A stretch of DNA of 64,000 nt, from the NCBI GenBank assembly GCA_965651905.1, contig CBFGUG010000007.1, positions 62,001-126,000 on the forward strand, given 5' to 3'. The translations under genes and the position numbers were made by a program. Position 1 is the first letter of the stretch. Each line of letters opens with the position of its first letter. Shown here in pieces: positions 26,549-35,896 of this stretch. The notes under the pieces were generated by a model that did no database searches, was not told the DNA's origin, and saw only the letters and a list, made by a program, of their open reading frames with translations. This stretch comes from SZUA-265 sp965651905. GTDB taxonomy: Bacteria > Myxococcota_A > Polyangia > Polyangiales > Polyangiaceae.

Positions 26549-28686
26549 AATTCGTGTTTCCACGTCGACTTACCCCACTGATCGCAATGAATCTCCGTGA
26601 AGCCCAACTGGTTCAACTTGCCGCCGAACTCGTCGACTACACCTTTCACGCTCTGCTCATCGCACTTGGTGCTGGATATGCGCAGCTCACGTTTCTCGAC
26701 TCCCATGAGTCGAAGTGAGTACCGCCCCCCCATGTCAGGAAGCTTGAGGTTCGATACGAACTCCGTGCGCGCATCGATGTAACGTTCTTCAATCCTGGCC
26801 AGCAGTCGAAGCGCACTCTCGGCTTCGGGCGCGTGGAGCGGTATGGCTTTCAGATGCCGCCGCGGTTCGTCGAGTCGTGCGAGCGGCGGTTTCTCTTTCA
26901 GTTTAGACGCTTCGAACCACAAGCGTTGCGCATAAGTGAGGTGCTGGCTGGGCGTCAGATGGGTGAACAGCGTCTGCCAGCTGGGCCCGGGCTCGACCTC
27001 CTGCGGCGGCGTGACCTGACCTGCAATCCGCGTCGGAAAGTACTCCGCCTTCCAACTCGGCCACATCATGTGCGTCCACACCGCGAGGCTGAGCAGCGGC
27101 ACGGCGATGGCCGCCCACTTCAGCGCACGCAGCAAGCGGTGCCGCCGCCGCCGATTGACGTTGCTGGACAGCCACGCGAGCAGGCGGCTGTCCTGCACAC
27201 CGACTCCGCCAATCTGCTTGACGAGCGCCCTCGTTTCGGCGAGCAGCGGCGCGGCGGAGGCTTCGGTCCATCCCAGCTCGGCAACTTTTGCCTGTAGGGT
27301 TGCAGGTAAACCCGAGGGTGGAATGAGCGGGATTTCTGCATGACTGCAGTAGGCGGCCAACACCCGCGCGCACGCCACACTCTGCGGATCGATACCCTCT
27401 CCTGCAACACATCGTTCGGGCGCGTTCTCAGCGAGTCGCAACAGCGCTTGCTGCACATGGGCGACCAAAGCGCCGACGCCAGCTTCTGGACTCGGCACTC
27501 GGCGACCGACTTTGGACGAGCAGACCAATGCCAGCCTCATTCCAGCGATTGCCGTCGACTCGCTCGCGGGCGTTTTACCGGCACCGAGTTCCCAGGCTAA
27601 ATTTACTCCGTCCAGTAGTGCACGATACAGCAGCGCTGCGGCGAGCACGTCTCCACGTTGCCACGCCGCATCTGCCTCGTGGTTGAGCGCTCGGGCTCGT
27701 GCTCGGGCGAAGTGAACTGCATAGGCCACAGTATCGTCGGGTGACTTGTCAGCGCGACGCGCTGGATCCCGCACCGTGTACTCGAGCGCTTGGCTACTGG
27801 TCGCCGCCAGTTCGACCCACTCCCCAGCAGCTTCCAGCGCTCTGAGACGCTCGACGACGTCGTCCGCCCAGTTGCGGAACGTCGTTCGCTCCGTGACGTT
27901 CAGCTTCACCTGCAGGAGTGGTGCGTCGTAATCGATGGCTACCAGCTCACGCCCCAAGGCACTCACGTCAGACGCGAAACGCGCAACGCTACCCGCGTAC
28001 AGCGCCATGAACACGAGGCGCAAGTTCTTCTCGACGTTGCGCCGTGCCTCGGTCACGGCTGCGCAGATCCGTTCGAACGTGGCATGAACCTGACGCAATG
28101 CCCGCTCCGTGTCTTGCGAAACGTCGCCGACGCCTGCACTGAGACCGCGGATGTAGTCCCGATTTGCTTCCACTTGCCGTTCGTGAGCTCGAAACGCTGG
28201 TTCCGCTGCCGAAATTGGCTCGAGTGCCTGCGAGACCAGTTCTTTGACGACTTTCTCGGGTAGCCGATACCTAGCCAGCATGCGGCCATATGCCGAACAT
28301 CGCTCTAGCTCCCCCATCGCGTGGCTGTAGGTAGCCCACACGCTGTCGGGCAGCTCCTTGCTCTTGAGCTCCTGTTCGAGCAGGTCGGGGTCCACCGCCA
28401 TGAAGAACGCTTGGTGACGCGCGCCGCGATCTTCGGCGCGTTCGCCGTCGAACCCTGCGATGTAGTTGAGCGCCTGCTGCCTTCTGCCCTCGAGACCGCC
28501 GCGCATCTCGCGAATGCAACGACGCGTTTGATCGACCACCCACTGATCGACGACGTAGTCAGCAACCTGAGGTGCACTGGCGAGCAACTCACGCCGAATC
28601 GCGACGAGTTCGTCGCCCACCCGATCGAACGCCTGCTGCACTGGGCTCCGCCGCGAGGTCGGCGGGATACTGATCGCTGCCCCCAT
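26545..28686 (-). CDS. Large single-membrane-span protein of unknown function
   Basis: 713 aa from ATG 28686, two bases after the upstream stop; a GTG at 28692 that overlaps the stop is possible. Long helical cytoplasmic-type N-terminal part of about 525 residues (many Glu/Arg heptads, for example EANRDYIRGLSAGVGDVSQD). One transmembrane helix (WAAIAVPLLSLAVWTHMMW) then leads to a shorter C-terminal domain ending with Cys-containing strands (ISSTKCDEQSVKGVVDEFGG, FTEIHCDQWGK). No family recognised. Middle gene of the operon, so it probably acts together with the small lipoprotein downstream, linking cytoplasm and periplasm. Confidence 0.75.
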   Translation of the reverse strand: MGAAISIPPTSRRSPVQQAFDRVGDELVAIRRELLASAPQVADYVVDQWVVDQTRRCIREMRGGLEGRRQQALNYIAGFDGERAEDRGARHQAFFMAVDPDLLEQELKSKELPDSVWATYSHAMGELERCSAYGRMLARYRLPEKVVKELVSQALEPISAAEPAFRAHERQVEANRDYIRGLSAGVGDVSQDTERALRQVHATFERICAAVTEARRNVEKNLRLVFMALYAGSVARFASDVSALGRELVAIDYDAPLLQVKLNVTERTTFRNWADDVVERLRALEAAGEWVELAATSSQALEYTVRDPARRADKSPDDTVAYAVHFARARARALNHEADAAWQRGDVLAAALLYRALLDGVNLAWELGAGKTPASESTAIAGMRLALVCSSKVGRRVPSPEAGVGALVAHVQQALLRLAENAPERCVAGEGIDPQSVACARVLAAYCSHAEIPLIPPSGLPATLQAKVAELGWTEASAAPLLAETRALVKQIGGVGVQDSRLLAWLSSNVNRRRRHRLLRALKWAAIAVPLLSLAVWTHMMWPSWKAEYFPTRIAGQVTPPQEVEPGPSWQTLFTHLTPSQHLTYAQRLWFEASKLKEKPPLARLDEPRRHLKAIPLHAPEAESALRLLARIEERYIDARTEFVSNLKLPDMGGRYSLRLMGVEKRELRISSTKCDEQSVKGVVDEFGGKLNQLGFTEIHCDQWGKSTWKHEL

Positions 28687-28688
28687 AC

Positions 28689-29222
28689 TCACATGTCCTC
28701 GAAAATGTCGCCGATCCACCCCAGGTCCGCTGCTTCAGAGTCGGGACTGGCCTCCGCTCGTGCGCCTGGGTGTTTGGCTGTTCGTGTTTTGGGTTGCATC
28801 GCCTCGAGCTTCACATCCTCCAGATTCGTTCGTTCGGTGTCGCCTGGCCTGGTGGCACGCACCGACGACTCATCGTCTGCATCAACTCGAAAACACGCTT
28901 CGAACGCCGAGGTCGGCGGTTTCGAGAACCCACCGCCCTCAGCTCGTTTGCTGCGAAGTTTGGTCCCCGACTTTCTCGAAACGCTGGCGCCCTCGTCGAA
29001 CATGTCTGGCCAGGCGCCACGTTTCACCTCCAATACGCTGGTTCGGTCCAGCGCCTCGTCGGTCGCGTCCGCTCCTTGCCTGGCGGTGAGGATGAGGTTC
29101 GCAGTGCTATCGCCCGTGGCGTCGAACTCCGTCGGCGGCACTAGCTTGGCGCGTTCGAAAGCTTGCGGCTGAGCCTGTTCGAAACTGGCTATGGGTGCGT
29201 AGAGCGCGTCGATCAATGCCAC
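28689..29222 (-). CDS. Hydrophilic protein of unknown function, first gene of operon
   Basis: About 177 aa. The open frame begins at 29324, but GTG 29222 has an AGGAGG box nine bases upstream and gives VALIDALYAPIASFEQAQ as N-terminus, so I prefer it. The protein is Ala/Glu/Arg-rich and mostly disordered in appearance, ending in DLGWIGDIFEDM. No signal peptide and no motif recognised. It is coupled to the large membrane protein (2-base gap). Confidence 0.6.
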   Translation of the reverse strand: MALIDALYAPIASFEQAQPQAFERAKLVPPTEFDATGDSTANLILTARQGADATDEALDRTSVLEVKRGAWPDMFDEGASVSRKSGTKLRSKRAEGGGFSKPPTSAFEACFRVDADDESSVRATRPGDTERTNLEDVKLEAMQPKTRTAKHPGARAEASPDSEAADLGWIGDIFEDM

Positions 29223-29698
29223 GATGGTCGGCCTCCTGCTCGAAAGACTAGAGCGTCGAAAGATCGAGGCCACAAGAAAAACGTTGCCTCGCAACAACCA
29301 CCCCACATGCCGCAGCAGGTTCACCGACGCTGGACACCGACGTCCCTCGAAGGTTCACTGCCGCAACGCGAGCACGACCGCCAAAGGATAACACCTCGAA
29401 GCTTCGAGAGCCGCTCGTGCAGGGGTTCGCGTGGGCTTTCGCTCGAAGTGGCGTTGCCCCCACGGCGCTCGTCGCACACGCCTACCTGCGACACTGACGA
29501 CATCACCCATGTCGGGTGTTTCTGCTCATCAACCCCACACCCGCAGCTGGCAGGAAAATTTCCCGTCGGTTCCTCGAGGGACCTCGCAGACAGCGCCGTA
29601 AGGCGCTCCCGAAACGCCAGACGCGCGGACCGCGACGCACCTCAGCGAACGCTGGCGGCAGAGACAGTGTTGAAGCCAGCTTGGACCGGGCAGAGTGT
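29223..29698. other. gene-free interval, nothing recognised
   Basis: About 475 bases between the three-gene operon and the lacI-type gene, both on the minus strand. The operon promoter should be here. Open frames on the plus strand show no credible protein features. Confidence 0.35.
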
Positions 29699-30796
29699 TC
29701 AGCCAGAGTTGCTTCGGGCTGGTGGCGCGCAACTCTCGCGTACGACCAGCTGCACGTCGTAGGTGAAGCTCTCCGCACGCTGCCGCCCGTCGTCGTCGAT
29801 TCGCTTGAGCAGTGCGTGGCAGGCACCTGCTGCCATCCGACGACTGGGTTGAGCTATCGTCGTCAGGCCTGGCCAAACCAACGCGGCCTCGGGCGAGTCG
29901 TCGAAACCCGTGATCGACACGTCTTGGGGAACGCGCAGGCCGTGTTCGAGGACGGCCTTGGAAAACCCGAGTGCCATGGCGTCGTTGGCGAAGATCACGG
30001 CGGTCGGACGCGTCGCCACGCTTCGTCGACTGAAACGTTTGGCGTACTCGACGCCCATTTCCGAATAGTAGTTGCTGCCGAACCACACCGAAGAACTCGG
30101 CAACTTCACGCCGTGACGCTCGAGTTCTTGCTTGACGCCCTGATAGCGCTCGATGGTGTCGCGGGACCCTTCGGGACCGCCGACGAAGGCAAAACGTTCG
30201 TGTCCCAGTTCGAGCAAATGGCGGGCGATCGCAACGCCGCCATCGATGTTGCGACAGCGCACGACCACCTGAGCGCGACTGACGACGTCGGGTGCGATCA
30301 GCGCAACGGGGATTTTCGCTTTGGCGGCAGCACGTAGCAGCGGTCGCTCACGATCGGAACAGCGCACGAAGAGCAAGCCATCCACACGCTTTTCTTGGAT
30401 CCAACTCGACACGACGCTCTGGTTGTACGAACCAGTGAGCTGCAAACTCGCAATCAGTACGCTGCGACGACTGTGGCCCAGCGCTTCCTCGACGCCTGCG
30501 ATGAGTTCCGAAAACCAGGAGCCACGCGTGGAGTTGACGACCAGACCGACTGTCGACGCGCGGCGCGTCGCCAGCCCTTGAGCAGCGGGCGTCGGCGTGA
30601 AACGCAACTCGGCGATGCTCTTTTGCACGCGCTCTTGTGTGCTCTTGCTGGCAGAGCCGCCGTTAATCACGCGCGAGACCGTGCTCACGGCCACACCCGC
30701 ATGTTTGGCGACCGTTCGAATGGTCGGGGTGGATTGGTCTGGCGGTGATTTGGGCAAAGGAAGGTGGGGGGTGGAGACGAATGTCGCCACTGCCAA
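29699..30796 (-). CDS. LacI family transcriptional regulator
   Basis: 365 aa. The N-terminal HTH is TIRTVAKHAGVAVSTVSRVI followed by NGG, with the hinge-helix region AAQGLATRRASTVGLVV, then a periplasmic-binding-protein-like sensor domain (VDGLLFVRCSDRERP, GHERFAFVGGPEGSRDTIER, AVIFANDAMALGFSKAVLE, VSITGFDDSPEAALVWPGLT). Such regulators usually repress sugar or polysaccharide genes and are released by a sugar ligand. Two esterase genes lie divergently downstream, and a palindrome with a central CG-type core lies in between. The first codons (TTG 30796 or GTG 30790) are not firmly decided. Confidence 0.92.
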   Translation of the reverse strand: MAVATFVSTPHLPLPKSPPDQSTPTIRTVAKHAGVAVSTVSRVINGGSASKSTQERVQKSIAELRFTPTPAAQGLATRRASTVGLVVNSTRGSWFSELIAGVEEALGHSRRSVLIASLQLTGSYNQSVVSSWIQEKRVDGLLFVRCSDRERPLLRAAAKAKIPVALIAPDVVSRAQVVVRCRNIDGGVAIARHLLELGHERFAFVGGPEGSRDTIERYQGVKQELERHGVKLPSSSVWFGSNYYSEMGVEYAKRFSRRSVATRPTAVIFANDAMALGFSKAVLEHGLRVPQDVSITGFDDSPEAALVWPGLTTIAQPSRRMAAGACHALLKRIDDDGRQRAESFTYDVQLVVRESCAPPARSNSG

Positions 30797-30995
30797 CGGT
30801 CGTAGTGTTGCCGATTCTTACGGGGCTGTGCGGAGCGTCGCAAGCTCGTTGGAAACGCTGCCAGGACAGATTTCGAAAAGGATCGCAGTGGGCCCGGTTC
30901 CAGCGTCTGACGCCTGTAACATTCGTTCGTTGGCGCACGACTTCGCCGCGCATCGCCGTCCGAGCGAGGGGTCGCTGTGGGCTCGAGGACAAATT

Positions 30996-31013
30996 CGTGG
31001 AATCGCTTCCACG
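30996..31013. promoter_or_regulatory. Candidate LacI-family operator
   Basis: CGTGGAATCGCTTCCACG: an 18-bp inverted repeat with 16 of 18 positions symmetric and a central CG-containing core, typical in size and form for LacI-family operators. It lies 27 bases upstream of the SASA-type esterase start, in the intergenic region shared with the lacI-type gene. Confidence 0.5.
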
Positions 31014-31040
31014 CTTGGGGCATGCTGCCGAATCGCGCCA

Positions 31041-31931
31041 ATGGACAAACGCCAGAACAGGACCCGGGTTTGGACGCTCGCGCGACTGATGCCCCTGCTG
31101 GCGCTGGTAGTGATGGCTGAGGCTTGCTCGACGAAAAACGGCGACGACGCCGCGAGCGCAACCAAAGACGCCACCCTCGGAGCTGACACGACGATGACCT
31201 CGATCCCAAGCGAGATGCAGCTGTTTTTGATGTTCGGACAATCCAACATGGAGGGAGTGCCCAAACCTTCGAGCAAAGACCTCACCCCGAACGAGCGGGT
31301 GTTGGTGCTCGGTTACGACACGTGTGATGGTCGCCGCTGGAACCAGTGGGACGTGGCGACGCCCCCGCTACATCGCTGCTGGGCGGGCCTGGGCCCGGGC
31401 GATTACTTCGGCAAGGCGATGGCCGAGGCGTGGCCCGAAGCCACCATCGGCTTGGTGCCCGCCGCGATTTCTGGCGTGGACATCGACTTCTTTCGCAAGT
31501 CGGTGGTGTCCACTCGACGCGGCGAGTTCGAGATCCCGCCCGACAATCAGCGTGATGGCGCTTACGAGATGCTGATCGAGCGCGCGCGTCTCGCCCAGCA
31601 GTCAGGCGTGATCCGCGGCATCATTTTTCACCAGGGGGAGTCCGACACTGGACAGATTTCTTGGCTCGACAAGGTCACGGAGATCGTCGCGGACTTGCGT
31701 GCAGATTTGGGCTTGGGCAGTGACGTACCGTTCATCGCGGGCGAACTGATGTACTCGGGGTGTTGCGCGTCCCACAACGACATCATCAACCAGCTGCCCG
31801 ACACGATCCCCAACGCGCATGTCGTCTCCGCCGAAGGTCTGGCGGCGGAGGATGAGTATCACTTCGATGCGGAGGGGCAGCGCGAGCTGGGTCGCCGCTA
31901 CGCGAGCGCAATGTTGCAAGCTCTCGACTGA
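31041..31931 (+). CDS. Sialate O-acetylesterase-type (SASA/CE6-like) carbohydrate esterase, lipoprotein
   Basis: 296 aa from ATG 31041; the upstream extension of the frame overlaps the promoter region and the lacI gene. The lipobox is in VMAEAC. The SASA domain starts with MQLFLMFGQSNMEGVP, where the Ser of GQSNM is the expected nucleophile. It continues with VLGYDTCDGRRW, GLVPAAISGVDIDFF, IIFHQGESDTG (the conserved HQGESD block) and the C-terminal DEYHFDAEGQRELGRRYASA carrying the catalytic His. Family members deacetylate xylan or similar polymers. It is followed 29 bases later by a second esterase, probably in one transcript under LacI control. Confidence 0.88.
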   Translation: MDKRQNRTRVWTLARLMPLLALVVMAEACSTKNGDDAASATKDATLGADTTMTSIPSEMQLFLMFGQSNMEGVPKPSSKDLTPNERVLVLGYDTCDGRRWNQWDVATPPLHRCWAGLGPGDYFGKAMAEAWPEATIGLVPAAISGVDIDFFRKSVVSTRRGEFEIPPDNQRDGAYEMLIERARLAQQSGVIRGIIFHQGESDTGQISWLDKVTEIVADLRADLGLGSDVPFIAGELMYSGCCASHNDIINQLPDTIPNAHVVSAEGLAAEDEYHFDAEGQRELGRRYASAMLQALD

Positions 31932-31960
31932 GCTGGGCGGCACAAGGCTCACTTCCGAAA

Positions 31961-33211
31961 GTGATGCGACGCGACGAGCACGCGTGCGCAACTGAACTTC
32001 ACCCAGAGACCCGATCCAACGTGAGATACGACGATAGCGAAGACGCCTCTGGCCCCCCGAGACCCGTGGATGCACCGCACGCCACGCACCCCGCAAGCTG
32101 GGCGCGCAGCTGGGTCTCGGCGCAGCAGCTCGTGGAGCCCGATAACATGCCACCCGCCCCCGGGTTGCGCGACAATACCCTACGGCAAGTGGTGCGACTG
32201 ACCGTGGCAGGCCAGCGGCTGCGGGTGGAGCTTTCGAACGAATTTGGCGACGCGCCGCTGCAGCTGCGCAATGTCTACGTCGCGGTATTCGCAGGAGTCG
32301 GCAGTAGCATCGTGCCTGAGACGACGCGAGCGTTGAGTTTCGCGGGACGTTCGTCGCTGACCCTTTCGGCGGGTCAACGGCTCTGGTCGGATGCGGTGGA
32401 CTTCCCCACTCGCGCGCTGGACCGCATCGCCGTCAGCGTCGAGTTTGGCGATGTGCCAGGTGCGCTCACCGGGCACCCGGGCTCCCGCGCGACTTCGTTC
32501 ATCGAGCGCGGCCACACAGGACACGCCGAATCGCTTTCCGAATCCAGCACGGAACATTGGTACGTGCTGAGCGGCGTCGACGTCGAACGCAACGCGAAGT
32601 CACGAGCAATCGTGACGCTCGGGGATTCGATCACCGACGGACGAGGCAGTACCACGGACGAAAACAACCGCTGGCCTGACGCTCTCGCCAACCGCCTTGC
32701 CCGCACTCCCGCAGGCGCAGACATCTCCGTACTGAACCAAGGAATCGGTGGCAACGCCCTGGTGTCGGGCGGCATTGGTCCAACCGCCTTGCAACGTTTC
32801 GAGCGGGACGTGCTCGATCAAGATGGCGTGCGCTGGGTGATCGTACTCGAAGGCGTCAACGACATCGGCGCGGCCGACGACGAACGTGTCGCCAGTGCGC
32901 TCATCGACGGCTATCAGCGGCTGATCGCAGCCGCCCACGCGCGGGAGCTGCTGATCTACGGCTCACCAATATTGCCGTTTGCGGGCTCACAGTACGAAAG
33001 CCGAGCGAACGAGGCCGCCCGCCAAAGGGTGAACCACTGGGTGCGCACGTCGGGTGCGTTCGACGCCGTCATCGACTTCGACGCGGCAGTTCGCGATCCC
33101 GCAACACCCGACCGCTTGCGCCCCGAGTACGATTGTGGGGATCACTTGCACTTGAGCGTTGCGGGGCTGCAGGCGCTGGCCGACTCAGTCGACCTGTCGT
33201 TGTTCGCTTGA
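31961..33211 (+). CDS. SGNH/GDSL-family esterase
   Basis: 416 aa. The N-terminal jelly-roll-like part (LRQVVRLTVAGQRLRVELSN, FGDAPLQLRNVYVAVF) precedes the SGNH hydrolase domain. Block I is AIVTLGDSITDGRGST, a Gly block is NQGIGGNALVSGG, block III is VLEGVNDIGAADD, and block V is DHLHLSVAGLQALAD with the catalytic Asp/His. This arrangement resembles rhamnogalacturonan or xylan acetylesterases, though substrate is inferred. No signal peptide is evident at the start (GTG 31961 or ATG 31964), so export is unclear. It is co-directional with the SASA-type esterase and converges on ppc with a 7-base gap. Confidence 0.85.
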   Translation: MMRRDEHACATELHPETRSNVRYDDSEDASGPPRPVDAPHATHPASWARSWVSAQQLVEPDNMPPAPGLRDNTLRQVVRLTVAGQRLRVELSNEFGDAPLQLRNVYVAVFAGVGSSIVPETTRALSFAGRSSLTLSAGQRLWSDAVDFPTRALDRIAVSVEFGDVPGALTGHPGSRATSFIERGHTGHAESLSESSTEHWYVLSGVDVERNAKSRAIVTLGDSITDGRGSTTDENNRWPDALANRLARTPAGADISVLNQGIGGNALVSGGIGPTALQRFERDVLDQDGVRWVIVLEGVNDIGAADDERVASALIDGYQRLIAAAHARELLIYGSPILPFAGSQYESRANEAARQRVNHWVRTSGAFDAVIDFDAAVRDPATPDRLRPEYDCGDHLHLSVAGLQALADSVDLSLFA

Positions 33212-33218
33212 CCTACGA

Positions 33219-35873
33219 TCAGCCAGTGTTGCGCATGCCCGCCGCAATACCATTGACGGTCACGACGAACGCTTCCCAAACCTCGCCGTGAGGGATCGTC
33301 CCTACCTCGGGCTCGGGCTGTGCTCTCAGGCGGCGCAGCAGCTCGACCTGCAAGCGGCTGATCGGATCCATGTAGGGGTTACGCAGTATCAATCCGTGCC
33401 TGATCTCGGGGAAGTTCTCGAGGGGTTTCTGGTGTCCCGTCACCCGCATCACGTTGCTCGTCGTCTCGCGCAAGCGGTCGCGCAACGACGCGCCCAGCTC
33501 GTGTAGTGAACTATCCACCAGCACCTCGTCGTAGTACTCCGACGGCTCTGGGTCGGCCTTGGCCATCACCATTTCGATCAAGTCCATGGTCGATTGAAAG
33601 AAGGGCCAGTGAGCGTACATTTCTTTCAACGTGTCGCCGTGACCCGCGTCGAACGCTTCGGCCAGCGCCGATCCGATGCCGAGCCACGACGGCAGGCAGA
33701 GTCGATTCTGCGACCACGCGAAGATCCAAGGAATCGCCCGCAGGCTCTCGATGCCTCCGCCCTTCTTGCGACGAGCGGGGCGGCTGCCGATGTTGAGCAT
33801 GCCGAGCTCCACTTCAGGAGTCGCCGAGCGGAAGTATTCGACGAAGCGCGGCTGTCGACGCACCACCGCGCGGTAGTGGTCGCACGCCGACGCAGCCAGC
33901 TCCTGCATGCGCTCACGCCACTTCGGCTCTGGCTGGCGCTGCGGCGCGAGGGTCGCCTGAACGGTCGCAGCGGTGTAGATCTCCAGGGTGTCAGCTGCCA
34001 GGCGTGGGTTACCGAACTTGGCCTGAATCATCTCGCCCTGTTCGGTAACCCGCAGACTACCAGCAACCGACCCAGGCGGCTGCGACAGGATCGCCAAGTG
34101 GGTAGGCCCGCCACCACGCGCAACCGTGCCGCCACGACCGTGGAAGAGCGTCGGGTGAATGCCGAACTCGCGACATACCTTCACCATCTCTTCCTGCGCT
34201 TGGTAGAGCTCCCAGTTCGCGGCCAAACGCCCACCGTCTTTGGCGGAATCGGAGTAGCCGACCATGATTTCCTGCTCACCACCTATGCGCCCGCGGTACC
34301 AGGGGATCTGAAATAGCGTGCGCATGGTCGCGCCAGCGCGGTGCAGATCGTCGATGGTCTCGAACAGCGGGACCACGCGTTGCGGGTGCGGGTTACCCAC
34401 CGCCTTTTGCAACAGTTCGACCGCCAGCACGTCGGAGGGGTTGTGCGCCATCGAAATGACGTACGCCCCCAGGGCTTGTGGCCCGATCTCTTTCGCCACC
34501 CGGAACGTGTCGAGCACGTCCTGAACGTTCTCCGACGCAGGCAAGTCCCAAGGGATCAGTGGCCGACGCCCGCTCAGTTCGCGAAGCAGGAATGCTTGCC
34601 GATCCTCTTCGCTCCACTCCGCGTAGGAACCCAAGCCGAGGTACTTCGTGATCGTGTCCAGGGCCTCGGTGTGGCGATCGCTCTCCTGTCGAATGTCGAG
34701 GCGTACCATCGTGAGCCCGAAACAGCGCAAGCGACGGATGGTGTCGAGCAGGCGCCCACGCGCCACCACTTCTTGCCCGACATCACACAGCGAGCGGTAG
34801 CAGAGCAGCAAGATGTCCATGAGCTCGGTCTCGTCCGAGAACCAGTCGCCCGTCGGTACCTCATGGCCGTCCAGCAGTGCTTCCATGCGTTTGCGCGTGT
34901 GGCGCAGGCGTGCACGCGCGTCGCGAAGGATCACGCGGTATGGCTCTCGGGCTGCGTCGCCCACGCGCGCGCGTAGCTCGGCACTACATGAACGCGACGA
35001 CAACTCCGATCGCAACTTGTCGAGCTCATCGGAGAACAGCGACGCAGCGGTCCAGCGACCACGCCAGGTTGCTTGCAAGGTCGTTTGGGGTTTGACGTTG
35101 GGGTTGCCATCGCGATCGCCCCCCATCCACGAACCGAAGCGAACGGGAGCGGCATCGAGTGGTAACCCGCGCCCCGTGTGTTCGTGTAATGCACGGTCCA
35201 CCCGCCGCATCCAAACGGGCAACGCGGTCCACGCCACCTGCTCGAGGACGGCCATCCCGCCGCGCACCTCTTCGAGCACGGAGGGCTTTTCTCGCATCAC
35301 CTCGTCCGTGTCCCAAATCGCCGTGATCTCCGCGCGTAGCCCTTCGCGTAGCTCTTGCGGGGGCACTTCGTCGTCGACGCTGAGCGCGTCGCGCCGTGAA
35401 AGCAACGCTTCCAAGTTGTTCAGCTTCTGCAGCAATGTGCGACGCGAGACTTGGGTTGGGTGCGCAGTAAACACGAGCTCCACGTTCAGCTTGGACACTG
35501 CCTCGTGCAGTTCATCTTTGCCGACACCGAGCGCAATCAGCTGGGCAAACACGTCTTGACAGCTACCGGGACCGCGCGTGCGAACGGAATTCTGTTCCCG
35601 CATGCGGTGGTGCGAGTCAGCGACGTTGACCAGAGTCAAGAACAGGGCAAACGCTCGCGCCACGGGCAACGCGTCGGAAACGGGCAGTTGAGCCAACGTT
35701 TCCGTCAGCTGCTTGCCCGCCTCTTGGTCACCCGCTCGGGAGCGTTTGGCCAGCGCTCGCACGGTTTCGACGCGTTCGAAAACCGCGCTCCCCGCTTGTT
35801 CCTTGACGATGTCCCCCAACAGGGCACCGAGTGTCCGTACGTCGTCACGCAAAGGTTCGGGTGTTTTGGGCAT
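33219..35873 (-). CDS. ppc: Phosphoenolpyruvate carboxylase
   Basis: Carboxylates PEP to oxaloacetate to refill the TCA cycle. At 884 aa it has the normal length. Catalytic and family blocks are visible: LVFTAHPTQVSRRTLL, FGSWMGGDRDGNPNV, the His/Arg loop FHGRGGTVARGGGP, GYSDSAKDGGRLAANWELYQ, FAWSQNRLCLPSWLGIG, and the C-terminal VNGIAAGMRNTG. No adjacent TCA or amino-acid gene shares the operon; a ccmH-like gene lies 23 bases upstream on the same strand and might be co-transcribed. Confidence 0.96.
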   Translation of the reverse strand: MPKTPEPLRDDVRTLGALLGDIVKEQAGSAVFERVETVRALAKRSRAGDQEAGKQLTETLAQLPVSDALPVARAFALFLTLVNVADSHHRMREQNSVRTRGPGSCQDVFAQLIALGVGKDELHEAVSKLNVELVFTAHPTQVSRRTLLQKLNNLEALLSRRDALSVDDEVPPQELREGLRAEITAIWDTDEVMREKPSVLEEVRGGMAVLEQVAWTALPVWMRRVDRALHEHTGRGLPLDAAPVRFGSWMGGDRDGNPNVKPQTTLQATWRGRWTAASLFSDELDKLRSELSSRSCSAELRARVGDAAREPYRVILRDARARLRHTRKRMEALLDGHEVPTGDWFSDETELMDILLLCYRSLCDVGQEVVARGRLLDTIRRLRCFGLTMVRLDIRQESDRHTEALDTITKYLGLGSYAEWSEEDRQAFLLRELSGRRPLIPWDLPASENVQDVLDTFRVAKEIGPQALGAYVISMAHNPSDVLAVELLQKAVGNPHPQRVVPLFETIDDLHRAGATMRTLFQIPWYRGRIGGEQEIMVGYSDSAKDGGRLAANWELYQAQEEMVKVCREFGIHPTLFHGRGGTVARGGGPTHLAILSQPPGSVAGSLRVTEQGEMIQAKFGNPRLAADTLEIYTAATVQATLAPQRQPEPKWRERMQELAASACDHYRAVVRRQPRFVEYFRSATPEVELGMLNIGSRPARRKKGGGIESLRAIPWIFAWSQNRLCLPSWLGIGSALAEAFDAGHGDTLKEMYAHWPFFQSTMDLIEMVMAKADPEPSEYYDEVLVDSSLHELGASLRDRLRETTSNVMRVTGHQKPLENFPEIRHGLILRNPYMDPISRLQVELLRRLRAQPEPEVGTIPHGEVWEAFVVTVNGIAAGMRNTG

Positions 35874-35896
35874 GAAAAGTCTCTCGTTAGGGTGGC

